From contig JALIRH010000007.1 in NCBI GenBank assembly GCA_023055505.1, forward strand, positions 11,969,773 through 12,033,772: 64,000 bases of DNA, given 5' to 3'. This document shows positions 26,254-38,439 of the stretch, piece by piece. This DNA is from Callipepla californica brunnescens (lineage: Eukaryota > Chordata > Aves > Galliformes > Odontophoridae). The notes below the pieces were generated by a model that worked only from the letters and a program-made list of their open reading frames with translations, was not told the DNA's origin and made no database searches. Within the stretch, counting starts at the first letter, position 1; each line of letters begins with the position of its first letter. The translations under genes and the position numbers were made by a program.

Positions 26254-28210
26254 ATCACAGAATCACACAAATGTAAGGGTTGGAAGGGACCACTAGAGAC
26301 CATCGAGTCCAACCCCCTTGCCAAAACAGCTCTCTAGACCAGGTTGCACAGGTAGGTGTCCAGGTGGGTCTTGAATATCTCATGAGAAGGACACTCCACC
26401 ACCTCTCTATGCAGCCTGTGCCAGCGCTCCATCACCCTCACTGTGAAAAAGTTCCCACACAGATTTGTGCAGAACTTCCTATGCATCATTTTCCCTTTGT
26501 CCTATCACCACACACTGCTGAGAAGAGTCCAGCCTCATCCCTTGGCCTCTGGATGAGAGGATATTTAGATATTTATAGACGTGGATCAGATTCTCTCTGA
26601 GTCTTCTTTTCTCGAGGTCGAACAGACCCAGATCTCGAAGCGTCACCTCATAGGGGAGGTGTCTGACATCCTTTATCATCTTTGTAGCCCTCTGCTGAAC
26701 TCTTTCAAGGAGATCCTGGCCTTTTTTGTACTGAGGAGCTCAGAACTGGACACAGTACTCCAGGTGAGGCCTCACCAGGGCAGAGTAGAGGGGAATCAAC
26801 TCCCTCGACATGATGGCCACACTCTTTTTAAGGCACCCCTGGATCCCACTGGCCTTCTTGGCCACCAGGGCACACTACTGGCTCATAGTCAGGCTGCTAT
26901 CATCCACCATGGCACCCAGGTCCCTCTCCTCAGAGCTCCTCTCCAGCAGCTCATCCCCCAACCTGTGCATATGGTTATTCCTCCCTAGGTGCAAGAATCT
27001 ACGCTTGCTCTTGTTAAACCTCATCTGGTTCCTCTCTGCCCAACTCTCCAGCCTGTCCAGGTCTCACTGAGTGGCAGCACAGCCTTTCAGTGTGTCAGCC
27101 ATTCCTCCCAGTCTGGTATCATAACCAAACTTTCTGAGGGTGGACTTTATCCCCTCACAAGTGCATTGATGAAGATGTTGAACAGGACCAGACCCACCAC
27201 TGACCCCTGAGGAACACCACTAAGTACAGGCCTCCAATTGCACTCTGCACCACTGATCACAACCCTCTGAGCTCTGTGAGTCAGACAGTTCTCAGCACAC
27301 CTCACTGTCCACTCATCTGTTCCACATGTCCTCAACTTAAGGATGCTGTGGGAGACAGTGTCAAAATGCCTTGCTGAAATCAAGGTAGACTACATCCACT
27401 GCTCTCCCCTCATCCACCCAGCCAGTAATGACATCAGAGAAGGCCACCAGGTTGGTCAAGTACAACCTCCCTCTGGTGAACCCATGCTGACTACTCTCTT
27501 TTCTTACAGCTGCCTGGAAACAGCATCCAGAACAAACTGTTCCATCACCTCCAGCGATGGAGTTGAGGTTGACTGGCCTGTAGTCACCCAGATCCTCCTT
27601 CTTGCCCTTTTTGAAGACCGGAGTAACAGTGACTATCCTCCAGTCTTCAGGCACCTCTCCCATTCTCCAGGACCTCTCAAAGATGATAGAGAGTGGTTCA
27701 GCAATCACCTCTGCCCGCTCCCTCAGCACACGTGGATGCATCGGGGCCCATGGATTTACATACATTGATGTTGCACAGACACTCTTGGACCATCTCCTAT
27801 CTCACCAAAGGAGAACTTTCCATTCCCCAGACCATCTCAATTACCTCCACAGTCCAGGAGTCCTGAGGGGGAGTTCCCACAGTGAAGACAGAAGCAAAGA
27901 AGGCGTTCAGCCTCTCTGCCTTCTCTGCATCCCCCGTTACCAGAACACCTGCCTCAGATAGTAGGGGACCCACATATTCCCTAGTCTTCCTTTTACTGTT
28001 GACATACTTAAAAAAACCCTTTATTATTACCCTTCATCTCATTTGCCAGGTACAATTTCAGGTTGGCTTTGGCCTTCCTCATCACATCCCCGACAACATT
28101 CCTATATTCTTCCCAAGTGGTCAGATCCTTAAATGTTAGATTCATGTTTCTTTTCATAATTTTTAAGTTTCTGTGCAAGTCTACCTCACGTGCATCCTTC
28201 TATTTAGTTT
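26254..28210 (-). mobile_element. CR1 LINE, 5'-truncated, with ORF2 remnant
   Basis: The copy lies on the minus strand, with its 3' end at 26254 (plus-strand ATCACAGAATCAC) and its 5' edge near 28.2 kb. The RT domain is recognisable: VPEDWRIVTVTPVFKKGKK, then motif A YLDFSKAF (27364-27387), then motif B GVPQGS (27201-27218). A one-base insertion immediately after motif A shifts the frame, and a second frame change precedes motif C. Motif C reads FGYD (27118-27129) where FADD is expected, so the copy is inactive by both frame and catalytic residue. It is the longest CR1 in the window. Confidence 0.9.
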
Positions 28211-28260
28211 TTCCATCTTCTTCTGCCCAAAACAAAATTACATATATATATATATATGGT

Positions 28261-28352
28261 ATTATGCTTGTGTCTTTCACTGAAACCTTGTTAGCCCTAA
28301 ATTCCCATAGTATTTTCCATGTCTGATGGCTAACACTAGCCTGCAGAAAGAT
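28261..28352 (+). repeat. Unidentified 92-bp repeat, copy 1
   Basis: This segment matches 30842-30933 in direct orientation with roughly 13 differences over 92 bases by hand alignment. Shared blocks include ATTCCCATAGTA and CCATGTCTGATGGCTAAC. It begins right after a TA dinucleotide run at the 5' edge of the CR1 at 26.25-28.2 kb. The family is not recognised. Confidence 0.7.
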
Positions 28353-29722
28353 AAGTGGGGTTAGGGTCATTTAGACAGGGCTGGGTGAGAGGAATCAAAT
28401 CTAGAGAACAGTATTTCTTTGCAGGAGAGACCACATATTTATTTTCTTATGAACATCACCTAGTACCACAGAGACCAGTTAAAGCTTGACAGGTGTTCTC
28501 ATATAAACATTTTACAGTGGAAAAGCTACTTGCTCTTTAAATACTAATAACATTTTTGTTGTTGTTGTTAAAAAATAGTACTTTTATTCTGCCCACTTAA
28601 TTGTTTTCTCTTATCTGTTTTATTTTGGTTCACTTATGTCATCTTACTCCTGAGTGAATGCATGAATGAAAGGGGTCTGGGATGTTTTATGGCTTTTTCA
28701 TTTTTTTTTCTGACACTGTAACTTTTCAAAACTTCCTCAATCTTGGAAAAAGTAAAGGAAAAAAAAAGTAAAATGAAACCCAGTAACTTTGACACTCTGT
28801 AACTTCTCAGAAAGGTGAGAAAAAAAGTTTTAAAATGTAACAGTTATAGAATTTCATTCTTCTGTTGTTTTATGCTTTTCCAGAGCTTAAGAGGCTTTAA
28901 AGTTTACAAAGTTCCAAAAGAAAAAATGAAATGAATATCTAAGGAAGACGAAGAATAGAACTCAATATTTTCAATATGTGTCTTTAAAGAGGAAATGATG
29001 GGGGTTAAAGGAAAGCAAAAATAGGATGAAAGCTTTGTAAAGAAAATGGCATCATGGTGCACGATTAAGTTAGGTAGAAAGGGAAAATAAAACCATTTCC
29101 TCTTATTTCATTATTCCTGCATTTCCATGATAACTTCAGTCTCCAGTTTAACCAAGATATGTGGATCATGTGGAAAGTAGTCCACAAGGTCTCAACTCAG
29201 AAAAGCATCCAGATTTATCTTTACATTTACTAGCTTGCGGCCTCGGTCAGGAGCTGTAAATAGCAGTGAAAGAGACAGAGCATTCTCAGAGGCCTCGGAT
29301 GTGAGCATGCTTCCACAGGCACTAAATTTAAACAGGAATTTCATCACCCTCCTCCCCAAGAGGAAGGCACATTCCTTTGATTTTGCCACCATTTATGCAA
29401 ATAACCATTAAACAGTCAATATTGCTGCATGTTTTTTCTGCTTTGCCTGTCCCTATGGATCTCACAGTCGGTACTCGGACTGAGCAGGATCTGTCCAAGT
29501 CCACAGCACAAGGGTTGTGCTCAGGAGGCACATCTCTCGCCTCTAAGAAAAGCAGTCTTGCCAGAACGGAACACTAAGGATGATGTAACCTCATGCTGAA
29601 CAGTTACTCAGTTCATTCATCTTCTTGTCCTCTTGCTTCTGAGCTACCAGACTTCCCAGACTCCTGCTTTCCCTAGGCTGAAGCTAAGCATATATACACA
29701 CATAAATACACACAGACACTGA
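28353..29722. other. Gene-free DNA between the 92-bp repeat and the mariner element
   Basis: A+T-rich unique sequence. I see no gene, repeat family or regulatory element I can support. Confidence 0.5.
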
Positions 29723-30275
29723 AGGGCTGCTCCAAAAGTAATGCCTCCTATTTTATTTTCTTGGCCCACATCATCAGAGGCAGATGTTGGTGGTATGGCA
29801 GTAAAGGGTGAACCTTCCTGTCAATATTCCATTACATTTGTTACCATGTGACAGCAGAGGGGCACTCTGACAAATTGATGTCTGACATGGAAATGCATAT
29901 GAAGCAAAGGTGTGGAGCTGAATTCCTCCATGTGGATAAAGTTGCACTCACTGACATTCTTCAATGCTTGCTGATGTTTTGTGGAGATCGAACAGTGGAT
30001 GTGAGCACAGTGAGCCAATGGGTGGTGTGTTTCAGCAGTGGTGACAGTGATAAGGAAGACAAGCCACATTCTGTGTGACCATGCAGATTTTTGCAAGTGC
30101 AGCATACAGCACTTGTTCATCACTGGCAAAAATGCAGAGCTTATGGTTGGTGGCCATGTTGAAAATTAGCATTCTGTAGCTGAGAACCTGCTCTATCAAA
30201 TAGTGTCATTGTGCCCTTTATACTTGTCGCAGTTTCCGTGGAAATAGATCAAAGGCATTGATTTTTGATCAATTT
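29723..30275 (+). mobile_element. Mariner-type DNA transposon, internally deleted derivative
   Basis: The left end reads GCTGCTCCAAAAGTAATGCC (29727-29746). The right end (30251-30275) is an imperfect inverted match when complemented (about TTGATCAAAAATCAATGCC). Inside, 29848-30078 encodes the N-terminal helix-turn-helix part of a mariner transposase (MKQRCGAEFLHVDK, then DVSTVSQWVVCFSSGDSD). A short distance later 30109-30135 encodes ALVHHWQKC, the extreme C-terminal motif. The whole catalytic DDD domain between them is missing. At about 550 bases against 1.3 kb for a full element, it is a non-autonomous deletion copy. It resembles the chicken Galluhop family, an assignment made from memory. 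Confidence 0.8.
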
Positions 30276-30414
30276 TGGAATCATATATATCTTTGTAAAA
30301 ACGACATATGAAAGGGATAGCATAGATTTGGATTTATTTTGCTTCATACTGTAAAATATCAGCTGTGAATCTAAAGGAAGAAATATCAATACTTCTTTTT
30401 CCTTTGCTTTTCAG

Positions 30415-30479
30415 ATGACAGGGCTTACTGCCTTTACTCGTGGAACTGGAATGACTTAGGAGGTGGTCCAGATAATTGG
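30415..30479 (+). other. Exon-like 65-nt segment with splice-site consensus
   Basis: A polypyrimidine tract ending TTTTCCTTTGCTTTTCAG precedes the segment, and the donor TTGG/GTAAAT follows it. One frame is open throughout and reads YCLYSWNWNDLGGGPDNW. No neighbouring exons are recognised. It could be an orphan exon of a non-coding transcript, a relic, or chance. It lies 140 bases beyond the mariner element. Confidence 0.2.
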
Positions 30480-30841
30480 GTAAATAATACATATTTAAGA
30501 ATATGACTCCATCTTGTCTCTTCTGCTAGTTCTTCGTTTTGTTGAATGATTAATTTATAACAGGTCTGTGAATCTGTCCCCTCTGTGGATGATGTCATCT
30601 TTCTCATGTGTTACACATGCTGAACCCCTGGGAAAAAAAAAAAAAAAAGGCAGCAATATTTCTCACTCTCTACTCTTTCTCATTCCTCTAAAGCAGTGCA
30701 TATAGTTTTCATATTTCCTTTGGTTGTCACTGAGGTATCAATTCAAAAATATATAATTATAGAAGAAGGAAGGAAAATGACAGCTCGATGTAGAAGAAGT
30801 TGGTTTTCTCTATTACTGGTATTTCAGACAACAGACAAACT

Positions 30842-30933
30842 ATTATGCTTGTCTCTTTTACTGAAGCTTTGTTTGCCATATATTCCCATAGTACTTTCCA
30901 TGTCTGATGGCTAACGCTAGTCTGCAGAGAGGT
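30842..30933 (+). repeat. Unidentified 92-bp repeat, copy 2
   Basis: This is the partner of 28261-28352, 2.58 kb away in the same orientation, at about 86% identity by hand. Similarity stops abruptly on both sides, so it is either a dispersed element with defined ends or the remnant of a local duplication later split by insertions, including the mariner at 29.7 kb. Confidence 0.7.
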
Positions 30934-33434
30934 TAATCAATCCAAGGCTAAATGGAGATAATGTGCAATAAAGCAAGAAGCAAAGGGACTGGAGAAGGCA
31001 AACAACACAGAAACACACAGCTTCTGCTCCCGCTTTCCCAAAGAAAAAAAAAAAAAAAAAAAAAAAGGAGGGAAGGTTTTAAATATCTGTCTGGTTTTCT
31101 CAGTAAGAGGTTAGTACTTACATTTTTAATGTTATTTTATTTACTTTTGATTCTATTTATTACATATGTGAAACACATGAATCTTTGAATCACACGGCAA
31201 AACTTTCAGACATTAGGAGGATAAAACAAAATTAGAATATCTGTCTGAGTTTTAGAGGCAATCTTTTTTCCTTTGGTGCACTGAAAAATCCATACCATGT
31301 GCTAAGCTCCCAGCTTAGCGGGTTACAAGCACCTCTAGGGAGGTAAGGAGAACTTCCTCCAGCCTCTGGTAACTTCCTTGAGCTGGGAATTGGTGCCTGC
31401 TCCTCAGAAGAACTAAAACATCATATCTGTTGGTGGAAATATTTTATTTCATTGTCATTCTCCCAGTCCTTATTATATATTCCCTGTTTCAAGGCTTGGC
31501 AGAATGCACGTTGGAGTCAAACATTAAAAAAATGTTTTTCTTTTCTACAAGTGTAAGATGCAGGACTTCAAGTGTAGCTGGAATTAACTATCTGCTTTAA
31601 GCAGCAGTCCATATTAAATAGAAAATATATTTTGTAATAATATTTTTTTTAATGTTTGGCACTTCAAGTAGCGAAGGTCAAGAATTCCAAATTCTCTAAA
31701 TCTGTTATCAAAAATCTCCCTTGATATACACCAGCTCCACTGTTCCAGTTTTCTTACATGCAGAAATGTCATCAATATGAATAAGAGTAATTTGTATAAA
31801 GAATCTCAGAGCTCAGATCTATTAAAACATTGTTGAAGAATTTAAGACAATAAATAGATAAATAAATAAAATAACCCACAGAGAGTTATTTGGAATATAG
31901 ATTTTACTATATAGCATCCGTATATGAGGTGCACAGTAGTTTCTGATTTTTAATACAATGTCCAAAAGAATTGACTGTTGGATGAAGTGGTGAATATCTC
32001 TTAAATTCTTTACACATTAAAATATTTGAGTTAAAATCGACCACTTTTTTCTCTTTATTATTCATAACTCTAAATATACACATGTATATACACTACTGAT
32101 TTTATAAAGTAAAAATATACATGGCAGAAAAATGCATGTATCATCACTGAGGAAAATAACTAGCTAAGCTTCAAATACATGTATAAGATTCTGTCTGAGA
32201 AGCCTGAATCCATTAGTGAACTCAACTAATAGGTCAAGAAAAGTAATAGCCAAATGAATATTTTATTAGTATTTTGTGAAACTTGCTAATGGTTAAGCCT
32301 GCTATCCCTACAGTAGTGGGAATCTTCATTCAATATCAGGTTGTTTTTTGATAGATATTGTCTCAAATTTCATACTAAGTGACATTCTGGGTGTGCCTGG
32401 AAATAAGTATTTTCACATTAATTGAATTCTTTACTCTTGGATACAGTGGAAGAAATCTGCAGCTACTCTAACTTTATTGTTGGCTAGCTGATAAAAGAGA
32501 ACCCAACAGAGCTGGATCAAACTGATGTTATTATACAAAGAAGGTATGTTACACATTTTTCATGAGCTTTCATAACAAAGTCCTGTCTTGAAATGATAAA
32601 TAAGGAAAATTCAGGAGCAGCAGTCCACAGTTCAAAGTCTCATTCTTCAAAAGTACAGAGTGGAAACACAAAGCCCCACAAACACCCCCAGAGGTATAGA
32701 AGAGTCATCTGTGAATACCAGAGTGGATGCTGAATGACATATCCTCATGCTTGTCCCTCGTGGATCTAAATCTTAACTTCCAGAGACATTGTCCTTTTGG
32801 AGCTAGATCTTCTTCTGTGTGTGAGAGACTAGAGGCGACTGAGCTTGCCACCTGCTTCATATGAAACCAGGGATGACATCAGGCACCAACACCACATCTT
32901 GCTGGGTGGTTCTCTGGGCAAGCTCATTTCTCAGGAATGCCCGGGCTGATTTTGATGGGATGGGAAGTAAAGGTATCTTGCCAGCATCCCAGTGCCAGGG
33001 GCATTTCAGAAATCACCCTTTTGTTACAGCCCCTCTCGTAGCTATAGGTGCTGAGAGGACAGGAATTGAGGACAACTCTTTGTTGGCACCTTGTCTGACT
33101 TGCCTTTTTCTGTTTCTTTAACATTGTTTTTCTCCCTTTTTTTCTCCAAGCAAAGCTTGTCTGGCACTGTTTTTCCCACTAAGCCTGTGGTGCAGATTCT
33201 CCCACCTCTGTTCAAAGCTATATGACATTTATTCAGTAAATAGTATCGGGGGAATTTTCATGAAGCAGGAAGCCATTAAACATCAGAAAAGGCATGAGAT
33301 CCAGTACACCGCAGATTTATTCTTTTGTTCCAATAGTGGTATAACCTGAATAAGTCAGAAACTTGAATCCTCCTTTATGCTTTCCTAAATTTTGTTTCTC
33401 CTCACATCCTTAATATATATTTGTACATATCAAC

Positions 33435-33471
<37 letters not shown>

Positions 33472-36400
33472 TTGTTTTTTTGTGATTTATTAATCACTGT
33501 GGATAGATCATACTATTGATTAAGGGAGCATTCCCTTTTTGGGACACAAAATCCAGTTTATTAAGTTATGTTAATATTTAAATAGGGAAAATAGTTAATA
33601 ATTCGCTCTTATTTAGTCCAGATGGATTGATTTCTCTTCTGAACAGTGCAGTTTATGAAAATATTGTCTAAACTAACTGTTAGAGTGCTAGAAGAACATA
33701 CACTGTATGATTCTTATGTATAATTTAAATAGCAATTTCAAGGCTTCAGTTTTGCAGCTGTTCTACATATAAAATTCTCACTCGACTTTACAGTTGGAGG
33801 AGATTCAATGGAAGTGATTCTACAATTGATTTCAGTAGGTGTTTTGACTACAAGAAGAGTACAAAATTGGCCAACAGTATTTGTAAAGTGCTTTTGGATT
33901 CCGAGAGTGAAGGAACTGCAGTATAAATTGTCATTTTTATTAGCTGGAGCACTCTCTTCATCCCATAAAAAAAATAAAAATCCAGTTTTAGAAAATTATG
34001 TGGCAATAGTCTCACTGTGTACTCCTATCAAAGATGAAACCCTGTATCAATGCAACAGGCATGCACCAATGGCAGAACTTACACCATACATACCAGTCCA
34101 CAGCACGGATCAGTAACAGTAGAAAATGTAACTTTTATTTCTTTACCTTTGGCATCGTGACATTTACATTCCAATCCATACATTAAGGCTAGGGTATTCT
34201 CCAAAATTAAAGGGGCTTTATGGCCAATGTCCTGCAGAGTGGGGTTTCTAACCTATATCTACATCTACACCAGTAAATTACTTCAGGGTTTTTCCTGGTG
34301 CTGAGTCCAGCTGGCAAGATCTGGCCACATCGATGCTATTAAACTCTTTTACTTTCCAAAACAGAGTGGCTGGATCCAAACTGCCAATTGGGAATGATCT
34401 TTGGCCCATACTAATTTCCAAATTGTTCCAGTGATTTTTTGGAAGAGATATAGCATTCACCAGCCAAAACTGTGTCAGGGATTTTTCTAACAATTTAACA
34501 ATTCAGACAACTGAGTTCCAGTGCTGACTCTGTCTTAACTTCTTACCATAGCTGTGTTTTCTATATCTTCCCTGTGTTTTCTGTTTCCTGAGCACATGCT
34601 CTACTTACAGTATACAATATCAGTGGGAAGAATTTGTCATCTGTCATCAGAATAAAACCATGGACTTGCTTGAGGTCTTCAGTGGATAGAGACGTGAGAT
34701 CCTGAGTGTGGTGTCAGAGACACCAAACACTTCCATTAGTACAGTCAAGCTGCAGAGAGCTCCTCACGTAGCACTAAGCTGTGCCCAGCCATCTAATGGG
34801 GGTGATGAAACCAGTGCCTGACTTCTAGGTACAGCATCACTGAGTACACACGTTCTCATGACAGTGTATTTACTAAAAATGACTTGAATGAAGTTGAAAA
34901 TGAAACATTGTTCCTTAACATTTTATAACTGATATAGCAACCTTAGCAATGTTTGTTTAATCAGATGTGTTCATGAAAGACTGTGATATATAACCATATT
35001 CACATCTATCCGTTCAAATATAAACTACATGCTCAGGAAAAAAGCTGGAGGGAGAACATTTATCAAAAAGATTGCAAAAGGGAAAACAAAGAAAAACAAA
35101 GAAGTATTTGAAGACCTATTGCCATAGTCCTACTATGTCTTTAGTATTATCGTAAATTCTTACTTACTCATGCATAAATTTTTGTATGTTACTTTGTATC
35201 TTTACTTGTCTTCTATATGCAAAGTATATTTGGTTTTGTTTGTTTATATGTAGTGCAATATTTAGGAGAGGAAAAGTGGAAACACTTCTGGCCATAGTCT
35301 TTTCATTGGGGCTGAAGAAGTCTCAGGTAGCCATGCTACACAAAGGGTCAAGTTTTAAACAGGCAGTTATCGAGGGCAGTTGGAGAGGATTGGTTATTAT
35401 TACTGCTCTACCCCCTTTTGCAGACATTAATACTCCACCGTTCATATCTACTTCAGACAAAATACGTATGACTGATTTAGCAGTTCAAGTAGATGACTTT
35501 CATAAACATGGCTGACTTCAGATGAATCACTCTGCTTGTGTGCAGACCTGTTGGCTCTGATAACCCACAGCTGATGAATGGCCGCGCACAGCTGAGAATG
35601 GAAGATCTGGGTTTAGGCAATGGCTGTCCACATTCTCAAAATAGGCAGCAGTAGAACTTTCTATGGATAGAAATGGATATAAAGTGAGCAGTTCTTGGCA
35701 ATTTTTTTTTTAACCTTTTTTTTTTTTTTTACACTCTGGAAGAGAAAGAAAGGCTTTGCACTACAGTGATACTGCAGATTGGTTCTCATCTCTAAAAAGT
35801 TTGAGAGCTAAACTTCAGTGAAAAAGGTGAACAAAATGAGATGAAGGCAAGGCAGGCTTTGCAGAGATTTAAGGAACTGCAAGAAATGTAGAGCAGCTGC
35901 ATCTCATCAAGTAAAGACCAGGTGTGAGTGTAAGCAATGATTACACCCAACATTAGTTCTTAGTTTTGGTACTGGCCTGAAAATGTAATCTGAACATTCA
36001 TGTCGTTATGGTAGAGTTTAAATTTGATGCATATTTAATGTCTTAGAGAAACAAGCTTTGCATATGTGTCCTGTTTTTAGCTTCTTATGATAATGAAAAT
36101 CAACTGTTCCAGCAAAAACAGGACAATACAAGATGGCAAATTGCCACATTAGTATATGAAACTTAATGTAACAAATACAAGTGATAATTTTCTTTTTTGA
36201 TATGTATTTATGAACAGCTTTTTTTATGAACAGTTCTGCTTGCTCGCAGATGAATCCTGCCCCGTTCCCTATGCCTCTGTCTGTGTTTGCAAACAGTAAG
36301 ACTTGAATGAGTAAGACTTGTAAATACATTTTAGAGTATATACATGACTCAATTTTGGTTGATTTTTTTTTTCCTAACTGTATTCTTTGAGTAGTAGAAA

Positions 36401-38409
36401 AAGAGATTTATCATAAATGCTTTAGCTTACGTAAATGTCAGAGTAATGCAAGTAAGTGTAAACATGAAATTTCAAGGGAAAGTGCTAAGATCCTTCAACT
36501 GCGGTGGGAACTCCTGCAGCAGGAGATAGTGGTATTGTGGTGGATTTTTATTCTAGCAACCTTTAATAGACCATGAAAAAATACCTTAAAACGTAAAATT
36601 TCAGGGATAACATGTATTTAAATGTATTTGTGGGTCTGTGTTACCTCTACCTCACGTTTTTATGCATCTTTTCTAGGAATAGACCCAAAGTTCAAACTTG
36701 AGATCATACTAATCAAACCTGAAATGGCAAGTCAATATTTTCCTTTTTTCCCCAAACATGTGCTCCTACCTTTCCTCCCATGTGAAACATAACCATCACC
36801 CATGGAAAATACCTCCAAAGTGATAGTTTTAAGACATGGTTTACTGATCCAAAAACACTTTCAAGCACAGAATAGGAAGGATTCCCAGTGTGTGAAGTAG
36901 AAATGGCCTCTGGCATTGACAGGACTGAAGAACTGAAATTCTACTTTCCAGTGCAGTTGTGACACTCCTCACTCAGAAAGAACCAAACAAAAGAGCTATT
37001 TGACATAGTATAGGGACCAGTTCTGTCCTGTGAGATTGCTATGGTTTGCCTCCGGCTGTATGCGATGGGCCTTAAGCAGTACAGGAATTACAGAGGTGTA
37101 CAAATGATGTACTTTCACTGCATTGTTTCAAACCCCTCTAAAGTGTCTCGAAAATTATTTTTAAAACCTCTTTGGATAAATACAAAAAGGACAGTGGTGT
37201 GATGGCTGTACATAAAGAATTTACTTCACTGATCTAGAATGACCACTCCGAATTTCCTATCCTTACTATGGTGCACCCAATTCAAACCTCTGTCACGTCA
37301 GTTATGTACCTCCATTCACAAAAAAAAGAATACTACTAGACCAGAATTTTGAAATTATTGACATTGCTTTAGTGTTCTCAGTACCTTTAAGTTAAACAGA
37401 AATAATTACTTGTCATCCACTAAGTTTTTTTTTGGAGAAATTTATTCAGCTGCTGTGATGGCAATGGGGACAATGGGAAGAGCTGTGCTCAAGATTGATA
37501 CAAGAAGATCTGGAACCTTTTATTTGATAAATTGATGCTTCTCAAATGCAAAGGTTTGTAAAAGCTACAGCTGAAGTTGATAATATTTTTTCTATTATTT
37601 CTGAGATACTAGGTATAAATATGAACCTACAACCCCCTTGATGGGAAGGAAGCTATTATTAGCTGATATTATCGCCCCTATGTAAGTTGAAGAAGTACAG
37701 ACATTAAATACAAGCATGAGAGAGCCTTGTATACTTTTCTGGGGGAGTGTGGGAATATGCCTACAGGCAGGAGCTCTACGAGGTTTGTCTCAGCAAAAGA
37801 TGTCTTGCATTAATTGCAGATTTTTAATTTGTAACAATATAACTCCATTGTTTCTATAAAATCATATTTAATATACAACAAACTTTCACCACATAAGCAC
37901 ATTAAAAACACCTTTTTTTTATAGTTCCAAGAATTGATTACAGGGTTCTCATAAAAGCATTTTCATAACTAGAATCTTAATACAGAATGATTTTTTTTTT
38001 CTATGCCAAAATACATTTAGATGGTAAATTGCTTGTAGAAAAAGATACAGAGAGAAATGGGGTTTGCTGGCATGTAATCCATTTTATTTCATTCTGTTAT
38101 GGTCAAATTTAAAGCTATATTTGAAATGCTTGGCATAAAATATTGTTTTATATTATTTTATCCAGAATATGAACCAAGAAAAAAAGTTAATTGACTCATT
38201 TTCTGTTTCAGTGTCTCTCAGATTTGCCCAGAACAGCATTTACCCTCTATGCCTTGACCATAACTATCTGTCGAGGGTTTTGCGTTGTGTTTTGGTTTTT
38301 CTTTTTTTCTGAAAGACACAGCATTCCCACAGAATGAAGAATGGATTTACTATGATATCTGAACTGCATTTACCAAATGCAACACTGAAAAAAAAATCCA
38401 CATAAAAAC
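30934..38409. other. Gene-free, transposon-poor DNA downstream of SOX11
   Basis: Unique A+T-rich sequence with a poly(A) run near 31.04 kb and the (AG)n array at 33.4 kb. No CR1 or other transposon is recognised. It could hold SOX11 regulatory elements, but I cannot point to a specific one. Confidence 0.5.
33437..33466. repeat. (AG)n microsatellite
   Basis: Fifteen perfect AG units between TA-rich sequence and a GTTT run. Confidence 0.95.
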
Positions 38410-38433
38410 ACATAGGAAGATTGATCACACAAT

Positions 38434-38439
38434 TTTATT
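38434..38439 (-). terminator. Candidate distal poly(A) signal of SOX11
   Basis: An AATAAA hexamer on the minus strand is followed 15-45 bases downstream by a U/GU-rich stretch (TATGTGTTTTTATGTGG and then a T run). Hexamer plus downstream GU-rich element is the textbook arrangement for cleavage and polyadenylation. Cleavage would be at about 38410-38424. Confidence 0.45.

Noticed and set aside
26280..28139. Many plus-strand frames over the CR1 at 26-28 kb
   Set aside because: They are antisense to the CR1 ORF2 remnant, which is recognisable only on the minus strand.
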